Numbered from the stretch's first letter, positions 41,390 through 53,524 are shown. The stretch: DNA of 64,000 bases from Phymatolithon calcareum (GCA_977006965.1 OZ345354.1:3348001-3412000), one strand, 5' to 3'. The notes: a model not told the origin generated them from the letters alone. Made by a program: numbers and translations.

Positions 41390-44300
41390 TCTCCAGCACC
41401 TAGAATTGGCCAACTTTCGCGGCAGAACACCTCCGCCTCCTCCAAAACGCATTTAGATTCCATCATTCCGCCCATGATGCAGCGACGCCGCGATTTCTGG
41501 ACAGCAGGCTGCATTAGCAGGTATTCGCGATACAGTTCCTCAGCCTCCCTCAAAACGCCTTTAGTTTCCATCACCCAGACGAGATTTCTCAGCGAAACCA
41601 AGATATCTCAATGCACACCGCAGGCTTTCGCGTTAAAGTTCCTCCACCTCGCCCAAAACGCCTTTAGTTTGCCCACTCCGCCCAGCTGGTGCAACAATGC
41701 GGCGATTTCTAGATGCACAGCATCTTATCCATGGACGACATGCTTCATGCGCAGGCTTTCGCGGTACAGCTCCTCCGCCTTGTCCAATATGCCTTTAGCT
41801 CTCATCTCCCAGACCAGATTGTCCAGCGAAAACACGATGTCTCGATTCACAGCATCTTCTCCATGGACGGCACACTCCATTCGCAGGCATTCGCGACACA
41901 GTACATCCGCCTCGTCCAAAACGCCTTTAGATTCCATCACTACCTCCAGCTGGTTCAGCGAAACCGTGATACTTGGATGCACAGCATCTTCTCCGTGGAC
42001 GGCACGATTACTTCGAAGGCTTTCGCTATACATCTCCTCAGCCTACTCCAGAGCGCCTTTAGCTTTCATCATCCGCCGAGATTGCCCAGTACAACAGGAA
42101 TGTCTGGATGAACAGCATCTTCTCCTTGGACCGCACGCTCCATTCGCAGGGTTTTGCGATAAAGCTCCTCCGCCTCGTCCAAAACGCCTTTAGATTCCAT
42201 CACTCCGCCGAGATTGCCCAGCAACGACGCGATACTTGGATGCACAGCATCTTCTCCGTGGACCGCACGTTCCATTCGCAGGCTTCCACGATAAAGTTGC
42301 TCCGCCTCGTCCAAAACAGCTTTAGATTCCATCATTCCGCCCAGCTGGTGGAGTGACGCCCCGATATCTGGATGCACAGCATCTTCTCCGTGGACCGCAC
42401 GCTCCATTCCCAGGTTTTCGGATGCACAGCATCTTCTCCAGGGACGGCTCACTCCATTCGCAGGCTTTCGCGATAAAGATCCTCCGCCTCGTCAAAAACA
42501 CCTTTAGATTCCATCACTACCCCCAGCTGGTCGAGCGACGCCGCGATATCTGGATGCACAGCATCTTCTCCGTGGACGGCACGCTCCATTTGCAGGCTTT
42601 TGCGATAAAGCTCCTCCGCTGCGTCCAAAACGCCTTTAGCTCTCATCACTCCGCCCAGCTGGTGGAGCGAAACCGCGATACCTGGATGCACAACATCTTC
42701 TCCGTGGACGGCACGCTTCATTCCGAGGCTTTCGCGATAAAGCTGCTCCGCCTCGTCGAAAGCGCCTTCATGTCCTTTTAGTGTAGCAAGTTGATGCAGC
42801 ACGCCGGCGCATATTGATGACTCTGGATAGAAACATTGGCCGTTTTGGCGTTGTCGGAACTGTCGAGGAATACATAGCGCTGACCGCGTATGCCATTTTT
42901 GGCCTCCACTCTGAATCTTACAAAGTGCATTTCGTGCGTCGTTCTCTGAGTCCCTGAATTTCCCAATGGCATAGCGAGCCCTACTGCAAAGAAGGATGTA
43001 TTTGAACCACTTTTCCCGATCTTGCTGTCGCTTCGTTTCCTCAATCGTTCTCACGCACGTGAGCACGAAAACAAGTTTGGACGCAAGTTCTCGAACGCCG
43101 AGTTTTCTATCTTCCCAAGGTACTAACTAAGGGAAGCACTATGGAACAAAGATCATCAGCCTCCCTTGCTCGTCCGCTTGAAAGCAACATACGAATCGCA
43201 AAATTGGCAAATGGCTCTGATGTGGTTGCAACATCTCCATTGCAATCCGTCTGCTCACCTGCATCTGCTCTTTCACAACACTGACTGCATGAGGTAACAG
43301 ATATCGCATCGCCAGAGAGGGATATCCGCTATCTGCAGGAGCATGAGCTCCTAAGAGGCAGTACCGAGCGAGCCGTACGAGGGCTGGTGACCCACAAACA
43401 CGAGAGCCACCGCCGACGACAGGAATGGATTGAAAAGGAAGAAGAAAAAGAGAGAAAAATTACCGTGGACACTAAGGAGAAAGTAAGCCCTGTACTCCAA
43501 ATTCGATCCAGGAAACACCGACTCCTAGCAGTTAAGTGGTTCTTTGGCCGCTTCCCACCACGAAGAGCAGAGTCGTACGTTGAACATTTCAACGAGGTCG
43601 CAGAAGAGAATCTGAAAACTCTACAACGAAATTTGACAAGTCCAAGAGCAGAAGAATCTTGGGAAAAAGGGACGAAAACGGCGATTGACAAACTTTTAGC
43701 ATTGGAAATCCATATGTTAGAAGAAATGATAGTGTAATGTGATCTGATTGGGTAATGAGATGGCAGTATGAACGGGAAGCTGCTCTGGTGTTGGTGAATA
43801 CCGGCGTTGAGGGCTTCTAAAATAAAAACCTACAATTTCCCCCCCCCCCCCCCCCCGATATCGCATCGCTTCCCAATACACATCAGGCAAAGAATTGAAA
43901 TTAAATCCGTCCTTCTCTAGAACCTGCGATACGCACGCATGCACTGCTCGCAGCGCACGATCCTGACATGTACGACGCTCTGTCCCCGCATCCGTTCGAA
44001 CACAAAGTCGAATCATTGTGTGAAGCTTGAAGACTGTATGTCTGCTTGTCGCACTCTCATTTTCCATCGACAATAGGGATGCGTCATTCACCAGTTCGCG
44101 CTTCACAGTGTTGAAATAAGGAAAATCGGAACTTTCATCCATCGACTCATCCCGAGAACATTCCATTACGACGCGCTTCATCAGACCCTCCGGAATGCGT
44201 CTGTCACCCAACATTGCAACCGCACGTAGGACACTTCTCGAAAGTAGGTCCAGCGTAGACATATTGACCTTCCATGTGGTCCAAATCGCTCTTTGCTCCT

Positions 44301-46369
44301 CACGTACGCCATATGACTTCATTACTTTGCGAAAAACTGACGACAAGTCTTCGATTTTCCACTGTTTCTTGTACACATCAACATATTCGGCAAATGTTAT
44401 TCCCGCGCTTGCAATGTAGCTCCCAGCCTGCAGCAGCGCTAAAGGAAGGCCAGCGAGACCATATATCTCCTTTTTCCCGCCAAGGTCGGCAAGTGCACGA
44501 TACTCCTCCGGATCTTCATATTTTAGACGTTCCAGAGCCGAGTATATCACTGTATCGCGCTTGGCCCTCCTACTTTCCGCATTCTTGAATTTCAATAGTA
44601 CAACCATTGCGTCCTCCTCTAATGGCGATAACTTCAGCATCTGCCCCTCCGCCAGTCCACACCATAGCATGGGATCCCCCCGTCTTGACGTCACGATCAA
44701 CCAACCGCACTCTCCTTCTGCTAATTTAGCAATCTCTCCGGGAACTTCAGCGGCCTCTTCGTCGTCGGCGTTGTCCAAACAAAGCATCCAACGACCTTCT
44801 ACACTGTCCAGTGCTTGACGCAACGCCCCAATGACCGGTCCAACACTGGATCTGTCGCTTTTAGGTAAATAAAACCGACCGGGTCGTTGCGCGAAATCTC
44901 CCACTGACGACAATATTTGAGCCTCATTGCCCGCCACTGCGACCCAAAACACACCGCCAGGTACAAGCCCGTTCCTTCGCGCTGACTCGGCAAAAGACAC
45001 CATCAACTGTGTCTTCCCAGCACCTCCATACTGAGTAATGGCGGCGCTTCCAAAGCGTTGCAATATTTTTTGCAATTTCTCTCGTTCCTTGCCACGACCA
45101 ACAAAGTATGGTGAGAGACTCGGCATAGGCAAAACATCCCCATTATAACCACTGCTGTCAGCATCGGCCAGCGCTTGGTTCTTATCAATCTCCCTCTTCA
45201 TTTCGTCGACAGCAACCTTGACGATCGCGACATCACCGGTATTCCGGATGGCGACCAATCTCTCATGAAATGATTTTACCTTCAACTCAGCATCCCTCAC
45301 TATACTCGAGCTCATTGCTTGCCAGACTTTGCCTCGCATCAGTTGATCTTCTATGCCTTCGAGAGTCTGCATGCACTCTTCCTGCAATTTGAAAATGGCT
45401 TCAATGCGCAAGTCGTCGATTCCTGCCTCGGGATTCAGAACAGCAATTGTGCTTTCCGATGCAGCGACAGATAACGTTTCAAGCTCTGAGTGAAGTCTTG
45501 GCAGAATTTGGCGGCCGCGAGCTCCTTCAGACACCATGTGCGCGAGTCTTGCTCCAAGCGCTACCACTTGAACAGCTGCGCTCACGACGGTAGCACACTT
45601 GGTGACGTTGGCGACTTTTTCAGCCGTCTCCGCAACATTCGGCACGCTTTCACGGAGTACCTTGACAATGATAGCCACTGACTCCACGAAGTCTGGAATT
45701 CTGCTTGCAGAATCCAGGGTATCGGCCAATGGTAAAATGGGAGATCCAGAACCACTATCACTGCAGTGCGAACTTCCAGCGGCGGCCGAGACAGGGGGAT
45801 GATCAAATGTCGTTTTGATTCAACTTGATCGTGAATAACACTGGTAATCGCGAGGACTGGGACACCGCTCGAGACTCTACTAGAAACTAGCGTTCTATAT
45901 ATCTCCGTCAATGCCTTCCATGGCGCAATTCGGACTCGCAGAGTACTGATCCAGTCACTTCTCTCACTCTCAGAGCTGGCGACGATGACCACGGTCTTTC
46001 TGCCGCGCACGACTACGATACGTGAGGGTAGTCGACCGGAAACGCAAAGCGTTGGACCTCCATCTGTGTTCCCTTGGAACGGGCGCACCGCATCTTCGAC
46101 ATGTTTCCAAGCGGCGTCTGCGGTAAGCCGGTCAAGTACGAGACACTCATCGCAGCGAAAGTCCAACAGCGTGAGCGGGGCTTCCAAGTTGGCGCCATCC
46201 TTGACGTACTTCCAGCGCAGGGCGCTCGCGAAAGCAAGCCACGCCTTCCGGGGGCTGGCCTGTTCGACCGCGCGTTTTCCTCTGACTGGTAAATCAAGGC
46301 TTTCGGAAATAAATTTTCAGGCACATTCGGAGTTGGCGAAATGGCGGGAATATGTGCGGAAGTGTTCAT
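41390..46369 (-). pseudogene. Second copy of the NLR-like PH/4-helix/NB-ARC/TPR gene, disrupted
   Basis: The same architecture and strand as 14759-20431, with near-identical sequence through the N-terminal, NB-ARC and linker parts. The ATG at 46369 gives MNTSAHIP. A one-base deletion near 46262 (GGCCTGTTCGACC against GGCCTGTGTCGACC) and another near 45797 shift the frame. NB-ARC motifs are still readable: GGAGKTQL at about 45010-45035, RWMLCLDNAD, GLPLALLQAG and KLHTMIRLCVR. At 43312-43856 a LINE fragment splits the gene. Beyond it the linker and about 10 diverged TPR units (AVHGEDAVHP-type) run to about 41390 with several stops. It is a recent paralogue that has lost function. Confidence 0.9.
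43312..43856 (+). mobile_element. 5'-truncated LINE insertion with 12-bp target-site duplication and poly(C) end
   Basis: GATATCGCATCG is present at 43300-43311 and again at 43857-43868; the intact paralogue has one such site near 17920. Inside, a plus frame (43387-43737) carries RKHRLLAVKWFFGRFP and ends KLLALEIHMLEEMIV. The 3' end is GCGTTGAGGGCTTCTAAAATAA, then ACCTACAATTT and 18 C (43839-43856). It is the same family as the copies at 34.9 and 35.7 kb. Confidence 0.92.
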
Positions 46370-46439
46370 TGACAAGTATTGAAGTTGGTTCTCGGACGTG
46401 CAAAAATTAGGGAATAGAGAAAGGTTCAGTGTTCATAAA

Positions 46440-47749
46440 GGCGTGTGTGACGAAGATCAGCACCATGCGACTGAAGCCCTTCAGAACACTGTACAGTTGT
46501 ACTGTATGTCAACATTGCGGGAAATGCTTTCAACGATTATCTGCGCCCAAGCAGCGTTTCCAGTCGTCATTGGCGCGCGCGGCCTCCCCGGCTGCGGCAG
46601 AAGGACAAACACGTCCCACAGGACATAAGAGTTTACACGTGGTTAGTGAAGGTGGCTGTTATGACAATATGATAGGACGACTAGGCTAAAGATGTGTGTA
46701 CCTGATCAGGAACATGTGTGGACCTATGATGTAGTGTATATGAAGGATGTGTATCCACAACAGTGGCTAAAGTGGGAAACTGGATATCGAAATTGGGATG
46801 TGTGGAGCGCAAGATTTACCGCTCCAGCTGAATCATCACTTCGTCTCCAATTGGTTGTCGTCAGTGTACAAGATGGCATCCGATTTCCTGTTGTTACAGT
46901 TCTACAAGTGTAATATCTCTGTCTTGGTAAAAGATCTATTGGTTGGCTCTCCTTACATCCGCTTCTCTCCGGCTCGTCTTCAGCTTCTGGTCCTCTTCTT
47001 CTCATCCTTACATGCCGCCGGCACCTGTGTCACGCTGATGGAGCTCGGCGGCATCGCAGAATAAGTGCAAAATATTCGTTTTTCTCTGCTTAAGGCACGT
47101 CACAGCCCCCGCCATATGCAGCGTTCCCGCTCTCAGGATTACATTACACTTCAAGACATCTCACCGGGTGATTACAGCATTACCTGGACACACCTGCTGA
47201 TCAATTAAGACCGCCCTCAATACTTCTGCCGGAGGTCAGATGAGGATGCTTGAGCTGATTGGTGCACGGAGTTATTTTCGCCCCTAGCGCCTGATCCGCT
47301 TAACCGTGACATTTCGCCGAGCCAAGTGGGATTCTAACCGGCGATTGATCATATGTGCCATCATCCAGTTCTCAGTGTAAGGAAAACCACTCAACAACGC
47401 GCTGATAACCGAAGCAAGAGGGGTTCCTTTTATTTCAGAAATTCTTAGACATTCGCGTTGCTGTGATTTCCGTAATTTCATTTTACCTTAGGGTTAGATC
47501 GTTTGCTATCGTAGTATATATAAGTAGCACCAGCCACCCTGCCTTGATAAAGAAAGCAAGCTCACCTCGAGAACAGGACCAGCCCTAGCACTGTTACTCT
47601 ATATATCCACCTATCAACACTTTTCACCGGACAGGATGCAAATTGGAAGGCGGGTAAAGAGGGGGTGTCAAAATCTAATACATAACACAGAAAATGATTA
47701 GATAGTGAAAATTTTACTAAAATCGGCGTCAATTTGGAATGACTAAGAG
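46440..47749. other. Intergenic; contains dispersed repeat C and a possible LTR-like promoter
   Basis: 46687-46762 matches 62020-62096 (GATCAGGAACATGTGTGGAC in both). At 47511-47522 AGTATATATAAG precedes a GATAAAGAAAGCAAGC stretch. This combination is often seen in LTRs, but no paired LTR was found. The minus frame 47284-47481 has no motif. Confidence 0.4.
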
Positions 47750-48120
47750 CAGGGGAATGTTAAGGGGGGGAGAAACGCAGACCCTGTGTCATACCGCTTT
47801 TCCAAGATTATCATATATCGAGCCCGTTTGAAAAAGAAACATTAGGGCGAAGATCGCATCATAGAAATACCAGAGAAATGAAAGGAAATCATGGGAACAT
47901 TAGGAGTTCCTAATGTAGCGGCAGCTCTCGTTGCTCGACTCGTTTCTTGGTAATAAATAACTAGAATTAAGGTTGGCGTCAAAGCTTTGGCGACAATTTT
48001 TGATACAGCGTTATCCTGATAAATCGCTATGCACAACGCGCGCCTCGTTTTTATTAGAATATTTGTTACGAAGTGATATGACACCGGGTTTGCGTTTCTC
48101 CCCCCCTTAACATTCCCCTG
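47750..48120. mobile_element. MITE with 42-bp terminal inverted repeats
   Basis: The left end CAGGGGAATGTTAAGGGG and the right end, reverse-complemented, agree over about 42 bp with two mismatches. CTAAGAG occurs at 47743-47749 and 48121-48127, a 7-bp target-site duplication (8 bp if the adjoining C is counted). The element is 371 bp and carries no transposase. The CAGGG terminus and 7-8-bp duplication would fit a hAT-like family, but that is tentative. Confidence 0.9.
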
Positions 48121-48539
48121 CTAAGAGCTTTTCGAACGGTTATGGCCAAAGTTATGGGTAAACAGCACTATTGCGTACCCAGCTAGAAATGATCAAAATT
48201 CAACAACAATGCAGTATCAAAAACGATGCATCATATGATTACAGATTGATGCAAACTGTAATTTAGCCAACATTTTTTATTGGCTACTCAGTTATGAGTT
48301 TCCGCTATTTGTTTGAATTATTTGATTTCCCATGGCAAAACGCATGTCCATTTTGTGCAAGGATCCACTTTTGTATTGCCCTGAGGGTAATGTTCTTATG
48401 ATTAATTTCTTGCAAATTGATTTTTAGCCACGCTGTTCGAGATGCTCTAACTAGGAACGCCAAATTGGGAATTTTGAAAACCCCAAGCGTCTAGTTTACT
48501 GAAATTTTTCCTCAATTGAAGGGTACTTTTCTCTCAATT
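48121..48539. other. No gene recognised
   Basis: AT-rich DNA between the MITE and the transposase relic. Confidence 0.5.
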
Positions 48540-49807
48540 GCGGGAACGAGAATCATTTAATTTTTCGCATGAAAGCCACTCACTATCGGGCTCATCAAAA
48601 GCGTCAAGCTCATGGATGTCTTCAGCAAGCCGGGACATACTTGTTTGGCCTGGTAGTCTTCCATAAATCGCTCTTAGCGTCAAACTCAAATCTTGTGATG
48701 AGGACGAGTATTCCGAAAACCTTAACCAGTTCTGTCACTGTAGTCTCTTTTCTCCCGATTCGTTTCTGCTTCGCGGACGTCCATGCAGCAATTTTTCGAA
48801 GGTCACCTTCCGGAGACCTGGTCATAAAGCAATCACAGGGCGTGTGAAACCCACTACCACCATTTTCCGATATGAAATCTCCATTTGGAGTTCGAACTGT
48901 CCAGAACTGACGCGGAGTTCGTCGCCCAATCGGTTATAGAACTTGTCGCTCGTATTATGGTACCCTATGAGAAATTACTTTGGGGTTTGCGGTCCGGTGT
49001 GATGACATCAATTTCCTCGTGCGACGCCTGGTCCCAAAAGCCCTGCAAGGCGTCGGCGATAGAGCCTGGAATAGGGCGTTAGTAGCTTCTGACGGTTGGA
49101 TCGAAGCTTATATTACCGTTTTGGGAGCTTCTGTTTGCGACTGCTAAGAACGAACTGGCGTTTGGCGAAGAAGACTGGTGACCACGAGTACTGTAAGCCA
49201 GACTTTGTGGGACAGAGTTTTGCGGCCTGGGACATGATACAAGCATTCGAGAGTAAGTAGCACGTTCGTCAGCGTTTCCTGCCTTGACAATAACAATCTT
49301 GAGTGTCTTAATATTAGTTTTTTCGGTCGGTTTATGCATTAGGACCCAGTTTACACGAAGCGACGTGCTTGCGCGACCGTTGATTTCATTCAAGAGTACC
49401 TACAGAGCCATGCCGTTCACCTCTTTTGACTTGGAAAAGGCTCCATAGAGCCTGCAACACTCTGCGAGACTGGTCACCGATGTTTCCTTAGTGTGTACGG
49501 ATGCGCCGACCACTCCGCGCGGGCCTTTTTCTCGTGACATGGCAGGTCCGCTTCTTCTGACTGAAAATCGCATTTTCGTTCCTACCGCCGAAGGAAGCAT
49601 TTTTAAGGTAGTAGTTGCCGTACTCCTCAAGCAGAACACAAGCCGCCTTTCCAAATATGGCCCGAAATATCTGTTTCGCATTCTTTTTACATACTTTTTT
49701 GACCTTTCAAATCGCCCCTCAATTGAGGTGGTTAGTAAACTAGACACTAGTAGGCGAAACTGTGGGCATGCTTTCCGCCTGGCATCATGCAGGGCGTTCA
49801 GGGACAT
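48540..49807 (-). pseudogene. PiggyBac-like (DDE_Tnp_1_7 type) transposase relic
   Basis: Minus frames in order begin with 49807-49400, ending RLYGAFSKSKEVNGMAL, and 49393-49079, with LNEINGRASTSLRVNWVL and IVKAGNADERA. At 49065-48840 comes FWTVRTPNGDFISENGGSGF. At 48825-48622 comes TELVKVFGILVLITRFEFDA then SDLWKTTRPNKYVP, and after a shift MSRLAEDIHEL then DEPDSEW. The pattern E-L-x-x-F-G-I-L-x-L-x-T-R-F-E-F followed by L-W-x-T and K-Y-V-P is characteristic of piggyBac-domain transposases. Stops separate the pieces, and the catalytic Asp region would lie further downstream, where it is not found. Terminal repeats were not identified. Confidence 0.6.
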
Positions 49808-50040
49808 ATTTATTGAACCTAGTTATGATACCTCTACAGAATCCTCGCAATATGAGCGAGATGTGGCTTTCCCCACGCCAGGGAGCCCTACGATACGTAC
49901 AGTACTGCAAGTGAAATCAATCGATTATAATGCAGAAGTAGGGGTTCTCGCTCGGTGGAGAGGCCCATATGCGGGCCGATCCCACCGGGCGACAACCGGC
50001 TTGACGGCCGGGTATGATAATTTATCACGTTGCTTTACTC

Positions 50041-50310
50041 ACGAGGCAAGACAAAGGCCATTCCGAGACCAGATTCGTCGAAAAAAAGTGCTAAATAGGC
50101 AGCTTCATGTGTCAATTTAGTATCATCACCCGGCTAACAAGGGTCCTGTCCGCCACCACCATCCACCGCAACCCCGACACCCAGCATGCCCGCTAGACCC
50201 TGCCGCCGAGCCTTCCTGATACACCAATCGTCGCCCACGCCGCCACTCGGCCAACAAGGTTCCGGTACGCCACCACTATCCACCGCAACCCCGAAACCCA
50301 ACATGAGCTC
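50041..50310. repeat. Empty-site relative of the pogo/Tigger locus plus a direct duplication
   Basis: 50045-50145 aligns with 52535-52580 joined to 53481-53525, that is, with the flanks of the Tigger-like element but without it. From about 50147, GTCC(T/G)GTCCGCCACCACCATC-like sequence is repeated about 115 bp later (CACCACTATCCACCGCAACC), a decayed tandem duplication. Confidence 0.75.
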
Positions 50311-50399
50311 CAGATGTACTAAGCATTCAAAGGTCGTTTAAGAGCTGGAAGAATCCGATATCTCTCCTGACCGGAAACGTCTTTGCAGATCCGCAAAAT

Positions 50400-51815
50400 G
50401 ATCTCGCTCTCGTCATGGACAATCTATTCAGTGAGCAGCAATCAAACGGAATTCACGTGAAGAGCCACAACAGTCTTTCGCAGGCAGATCCCCGAAAAAT
50501 TCTCGAATCTAACCTTTACTCGGGCTACCACTTCGGACGGCTTCCTTTCTCTTTTGATCTTTACAGTCGGGATTTCTTGTGGTGTTCGCACAACATCCAT
50601 GCACGAAGATGAGATGCACCAGTTCACAAAAACACATCTCTACGGGGATGATATATGGGTTTACAAAGAGCGTATTGGAAGCCGGTTTGGATCTTTGAAG
50701 ACACAACTGGGCGGAATCTGATCTGTGACTGTTAAGCCAGTCATTATTCCAATTTTCAACCTAGTGAGTCCGTATGAGATTCTGGACGAGTACATGCAAT
50801 ATCGCAAAGGACTTGGCGAGTTTTCAAACCGCTTCTCTATACAAACGAACACCAAGGCGACGAGCAAGGAGAATTGGTTGAAGAAGCAGCACTTGGGGAA
50901 GCATTCGTTCACGATGATCATCAAAAATGTTTGCGAAGCCGAAGGCATAATTGGAGATGGGCTTATGAAGAGCTCCACACCGCATGGTATGAGAGCAACG
51001 ATGATTTCTTTGCTAATCGAAGCAGGTTACAGCGCTGCGGCAATCGCACTTCGAACAGGTCATCGGGACTTGAACTCGCTGGAGTCTTACCACGTGTGGG
51101 GTTGTTAAACGCACAAGTTTGTACACTGGCTGTGGTCGGGTTGTTCCCTGGCAAAAAGGGAGGGCGCCGCGAAGCGGCGCCCTTTATAGAAAAAGAATGT
51201 GAAATGGATCAATGGAGGAATCTGGAAGCCTCTTCGCGGCTTCCGTAGCCCGCCGCAGGCCCCGCCACTATAATGCTTACAGTATAAGCATATGTAAGCT
51301 GTAACCAGTGCAGTGTAAATATCTGTAAGCTGTAAGCAGCGGTTCTAGGGTTTGTACTTGGTGATCCTTCACGGTGTAAGTACGCATCGAAACCTACGGT
51401 ACTGTAATGACTGTAATATTAAATGAAGCTGTAATAACAATTTGAAGGGAGATAGTCCTATAGGAAATGGAATGTATGATAACGGCGTTGGACGCCACAC
51501 CACGGCCTGGTGGTGGGCATTAGTTTCAGACAGCAGAGTTCGTTAAACAGTAAGCCTGTCGTGGACGTGGATTGTGATCAGAAACCGTTGAAGAAGTGTA
51601 AGTTCGGCAGTGACGGCGTTGCTAAAGGTCAAATCTCGGCAGCTTCTGAATCCGCTTTCCATGAATGTGTCCCTATCTCAGACTCTCCACTGGATCTTCC
51701 AGACCCAAGACCTGGCTATATTCCGCGTAGAGACAACCTGACATCTGCTGTTGGTAGCTTCGTAGCTTACAGTTCTTCTGTCAACATTAATGTTCACTAT
51801 CACAAGAACCAGTAG
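50400..51815 (+). mobile_element. Crypton/DUF3504-like tyrosine recombinase remnant
   Basis: The frame at 50725-51108 contains NWLKKQHLGKHSFTMIIKNV, then STPHGMRATMISLLIEAGYS, then IALRTGHRDLNSLESYHVW. This is the H-x-x-R ... G-H-R ... Y arrangement of the tyrosine recombinase fold: Arg in HGMRAT, His in TGHRD, and the nucleophile Tyr in ESYH. The GK-x-x-x-x-x-I-K-x-x-x-E-A-x-G-I spacing follows the eukaryotic Crypton/DUF3504 family. A later frame (51510-51815) ends VGSFVAYSSSVNINVHYHKN, like the C-terminal tails of that family. Frames at 50415-50612 may be the upstream part. The pieces are separated by stops or introns. A hairpin (AGGGCGCCGC GAA GCGGCGCCCT) lies at about 51160-51182. Confidence 0.6.
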
Positions 51816-52580
51816 GGTTTTATTTCTCTAGATCCTCTTCTAACAGAATTACAAGTTTCAAGAAAGCCATTGGAATATAGGGAATATACTATAGCATCAA
51901 ACATCTCATTCCAAAATATACCAGAATGAGTTCATTTAAAAAATATGCCGATATCGACTGATCAGCTTGTGAACACACGGAATCGGTACAGTTTTTCTCG
52001 TGAATACACTGCAGGACTGATTATCTCCAGAGACAGGAACTGAGCCTCGACGACTTTATGTGCCTTCTTCCCTCTCTACGAAGAGGGAATCCCTACGTAT
52101 CGTCACTAGGCCCTGCACAGTCTCCTTGTTGTAATTACACAACGGACTTTTTACTCATCCTCGACTTGCGGAAGATATAATAAAAAATAGTATTCTATTT
52201 TTCAGACACAGCTAATTATCTTCCTCGACAAACGGGTCGGCACTTCTGGTTTCAAAAAAATGGTTCATTTTAGAACAACGGGTCAACTCCATGAACTTGG
52301 TAAGTAGACTGAATGATTAAAATTTTCCATTTTTCCATGAAGAGCTACTTATCTTCCTCGATGAATGGGTCGGCACTTCTGGTTTCAGAAAAGTTGGTTC
52401 ATTTTGGAACAACGGGTCAACTGCATGACTTTGATAAGCTAACACCTGATTAAACTTTTGAAATAAATTTCCTTATCAAAACGTTTCATATTATCGCAAA
52501 TTATGGTCTTTATTCAACGTCTGCAAGGGAAGACAAAGGTCTTTTCCAGCCCAGATTCGTTGAAAACAAATTGCTACATA
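51816..52580. repeat. Intergenic with two direct repeats of about 95 bp
   Basis: GCTAATTATCTTCCTCGACA (52211) and GCTACTTATCTTCCTCGATG (52344) start two copies about 133 bp apart. Both contain GGGTCGGCACTTCTGGTTTC and GAACAACGGGTCAACT. No gene was recognised. Confidence 0.7.
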
Positions 52581-53480
52581 TAGTCAATCCTCGATAATTG
52601 GTACCTCGATTTTGGCATATCTTCGATTTTCAGTATCAGCATCCGCTCCGCGAATACGGTATCTGCGAAATTTTATCCAAATTTAAGGTTTATGCAATAC
52701 TCGATTTGCTGAATACATTCCGCTAGCGGTCACGGGGCTTAGGTTAAACTTTTAGTTATATTTTTATTACGTTGAATTTTGCGTGTCCTTACATGAGAAT
52801 ACTGTAAACAATGCGCATTACATTGAGCTCGCTATCGAGTGCCGCGTACGGTGTGAAGGCGCATTTTGCACTCCCGGCGCTGCGGTTAAACTCGCAGCGC
52901 AGTCAAAAAGGCTTCCTGTAGCGTCTAAGCGCCCTGAGGAGAAGAAATTCTCTTTATTAATCTCTGTATCGTACCGCATTAGTCCCGTGGAAAACTACAC
53001 ATGTCCTACTCTCGTATGCGCAGGCTTTAATGTGGTAGAATCTCGATGACAACGAGCCCTGCGTGGAATAATTTTCGCTCGACGATCTGGTGGCCTAGGC
53101 GGTTGACATGATGAACAAGAGCTATGATGAGGCAGATTGGCATGTAGACACTGATACAGACAAATATGTAGAGCTTCCCGCCATCGATGAGCAGCTTAAG
53201 GCTCTTGCGATCACGAAGATGATTCTTCAGGGTGAAGAAACAGTGGACAAGATATCCTTGAGGTCGATTGAGCATACGCAGATGGCACTGAGGCACAGGA
53301 AAAGCGCATCCAATATGCAGTCCCGAATCTCCGATTTTTCAAGAAAGATTGACAATGCAATGATCGCCGATAGTACACGTGTGAATATGGACTTATGATT
53401 CAGAATTCGACTTCAGAATATCTTGATTCGAGAATACTGGACATTTCCACATTGCCCATCCATTTATCGAGGATTGACTG
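52581..53480 (+). mobile_element. Pogo/Tigger-like element, internally deleted, TA target duplication
   Basis: The left end TAGTCAATCCTCGATAATTGG and the right end, reverse-complemented CAGTCAATCCTCGATAAATGG, form terminal inverted repeats flanked by TA at 52579-52580 and 53481-53482. The 900-bp interior has short plus frames. The second (53108-53398; YVELPAIDEQLKALAITKMI, then HTQMALRHRKSASNM) resembles the helical C-terminus of pogo-type transposases. The DDE catalytic core is absent. The related sequence at 50096 lacks the element. Confidence 0.85.
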
Positions 53481-53524
53481 TAGGCAGCTTCAGGTGTCAT
53501 AATTTATTATCATCACCTGGCCGA

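Noticed and set aside
43717-43860. C-terminal tail of the 670-codon frame in the second NLR-like copy (Gly-run and beyond)
   Set aside because: It is antisense translation of the inserted LINE and its C18 tail.
47842-48084. 80-aa minus ORF in the MITE
   Set aside because: It is too short for a transposase and has no catalytic motif. The element is non-autonomous.
49491-50120. 209-aa plus ORF
   Set aside because: It is mostly antisense to the piggyBac-like relic and runs into repeat DNA.
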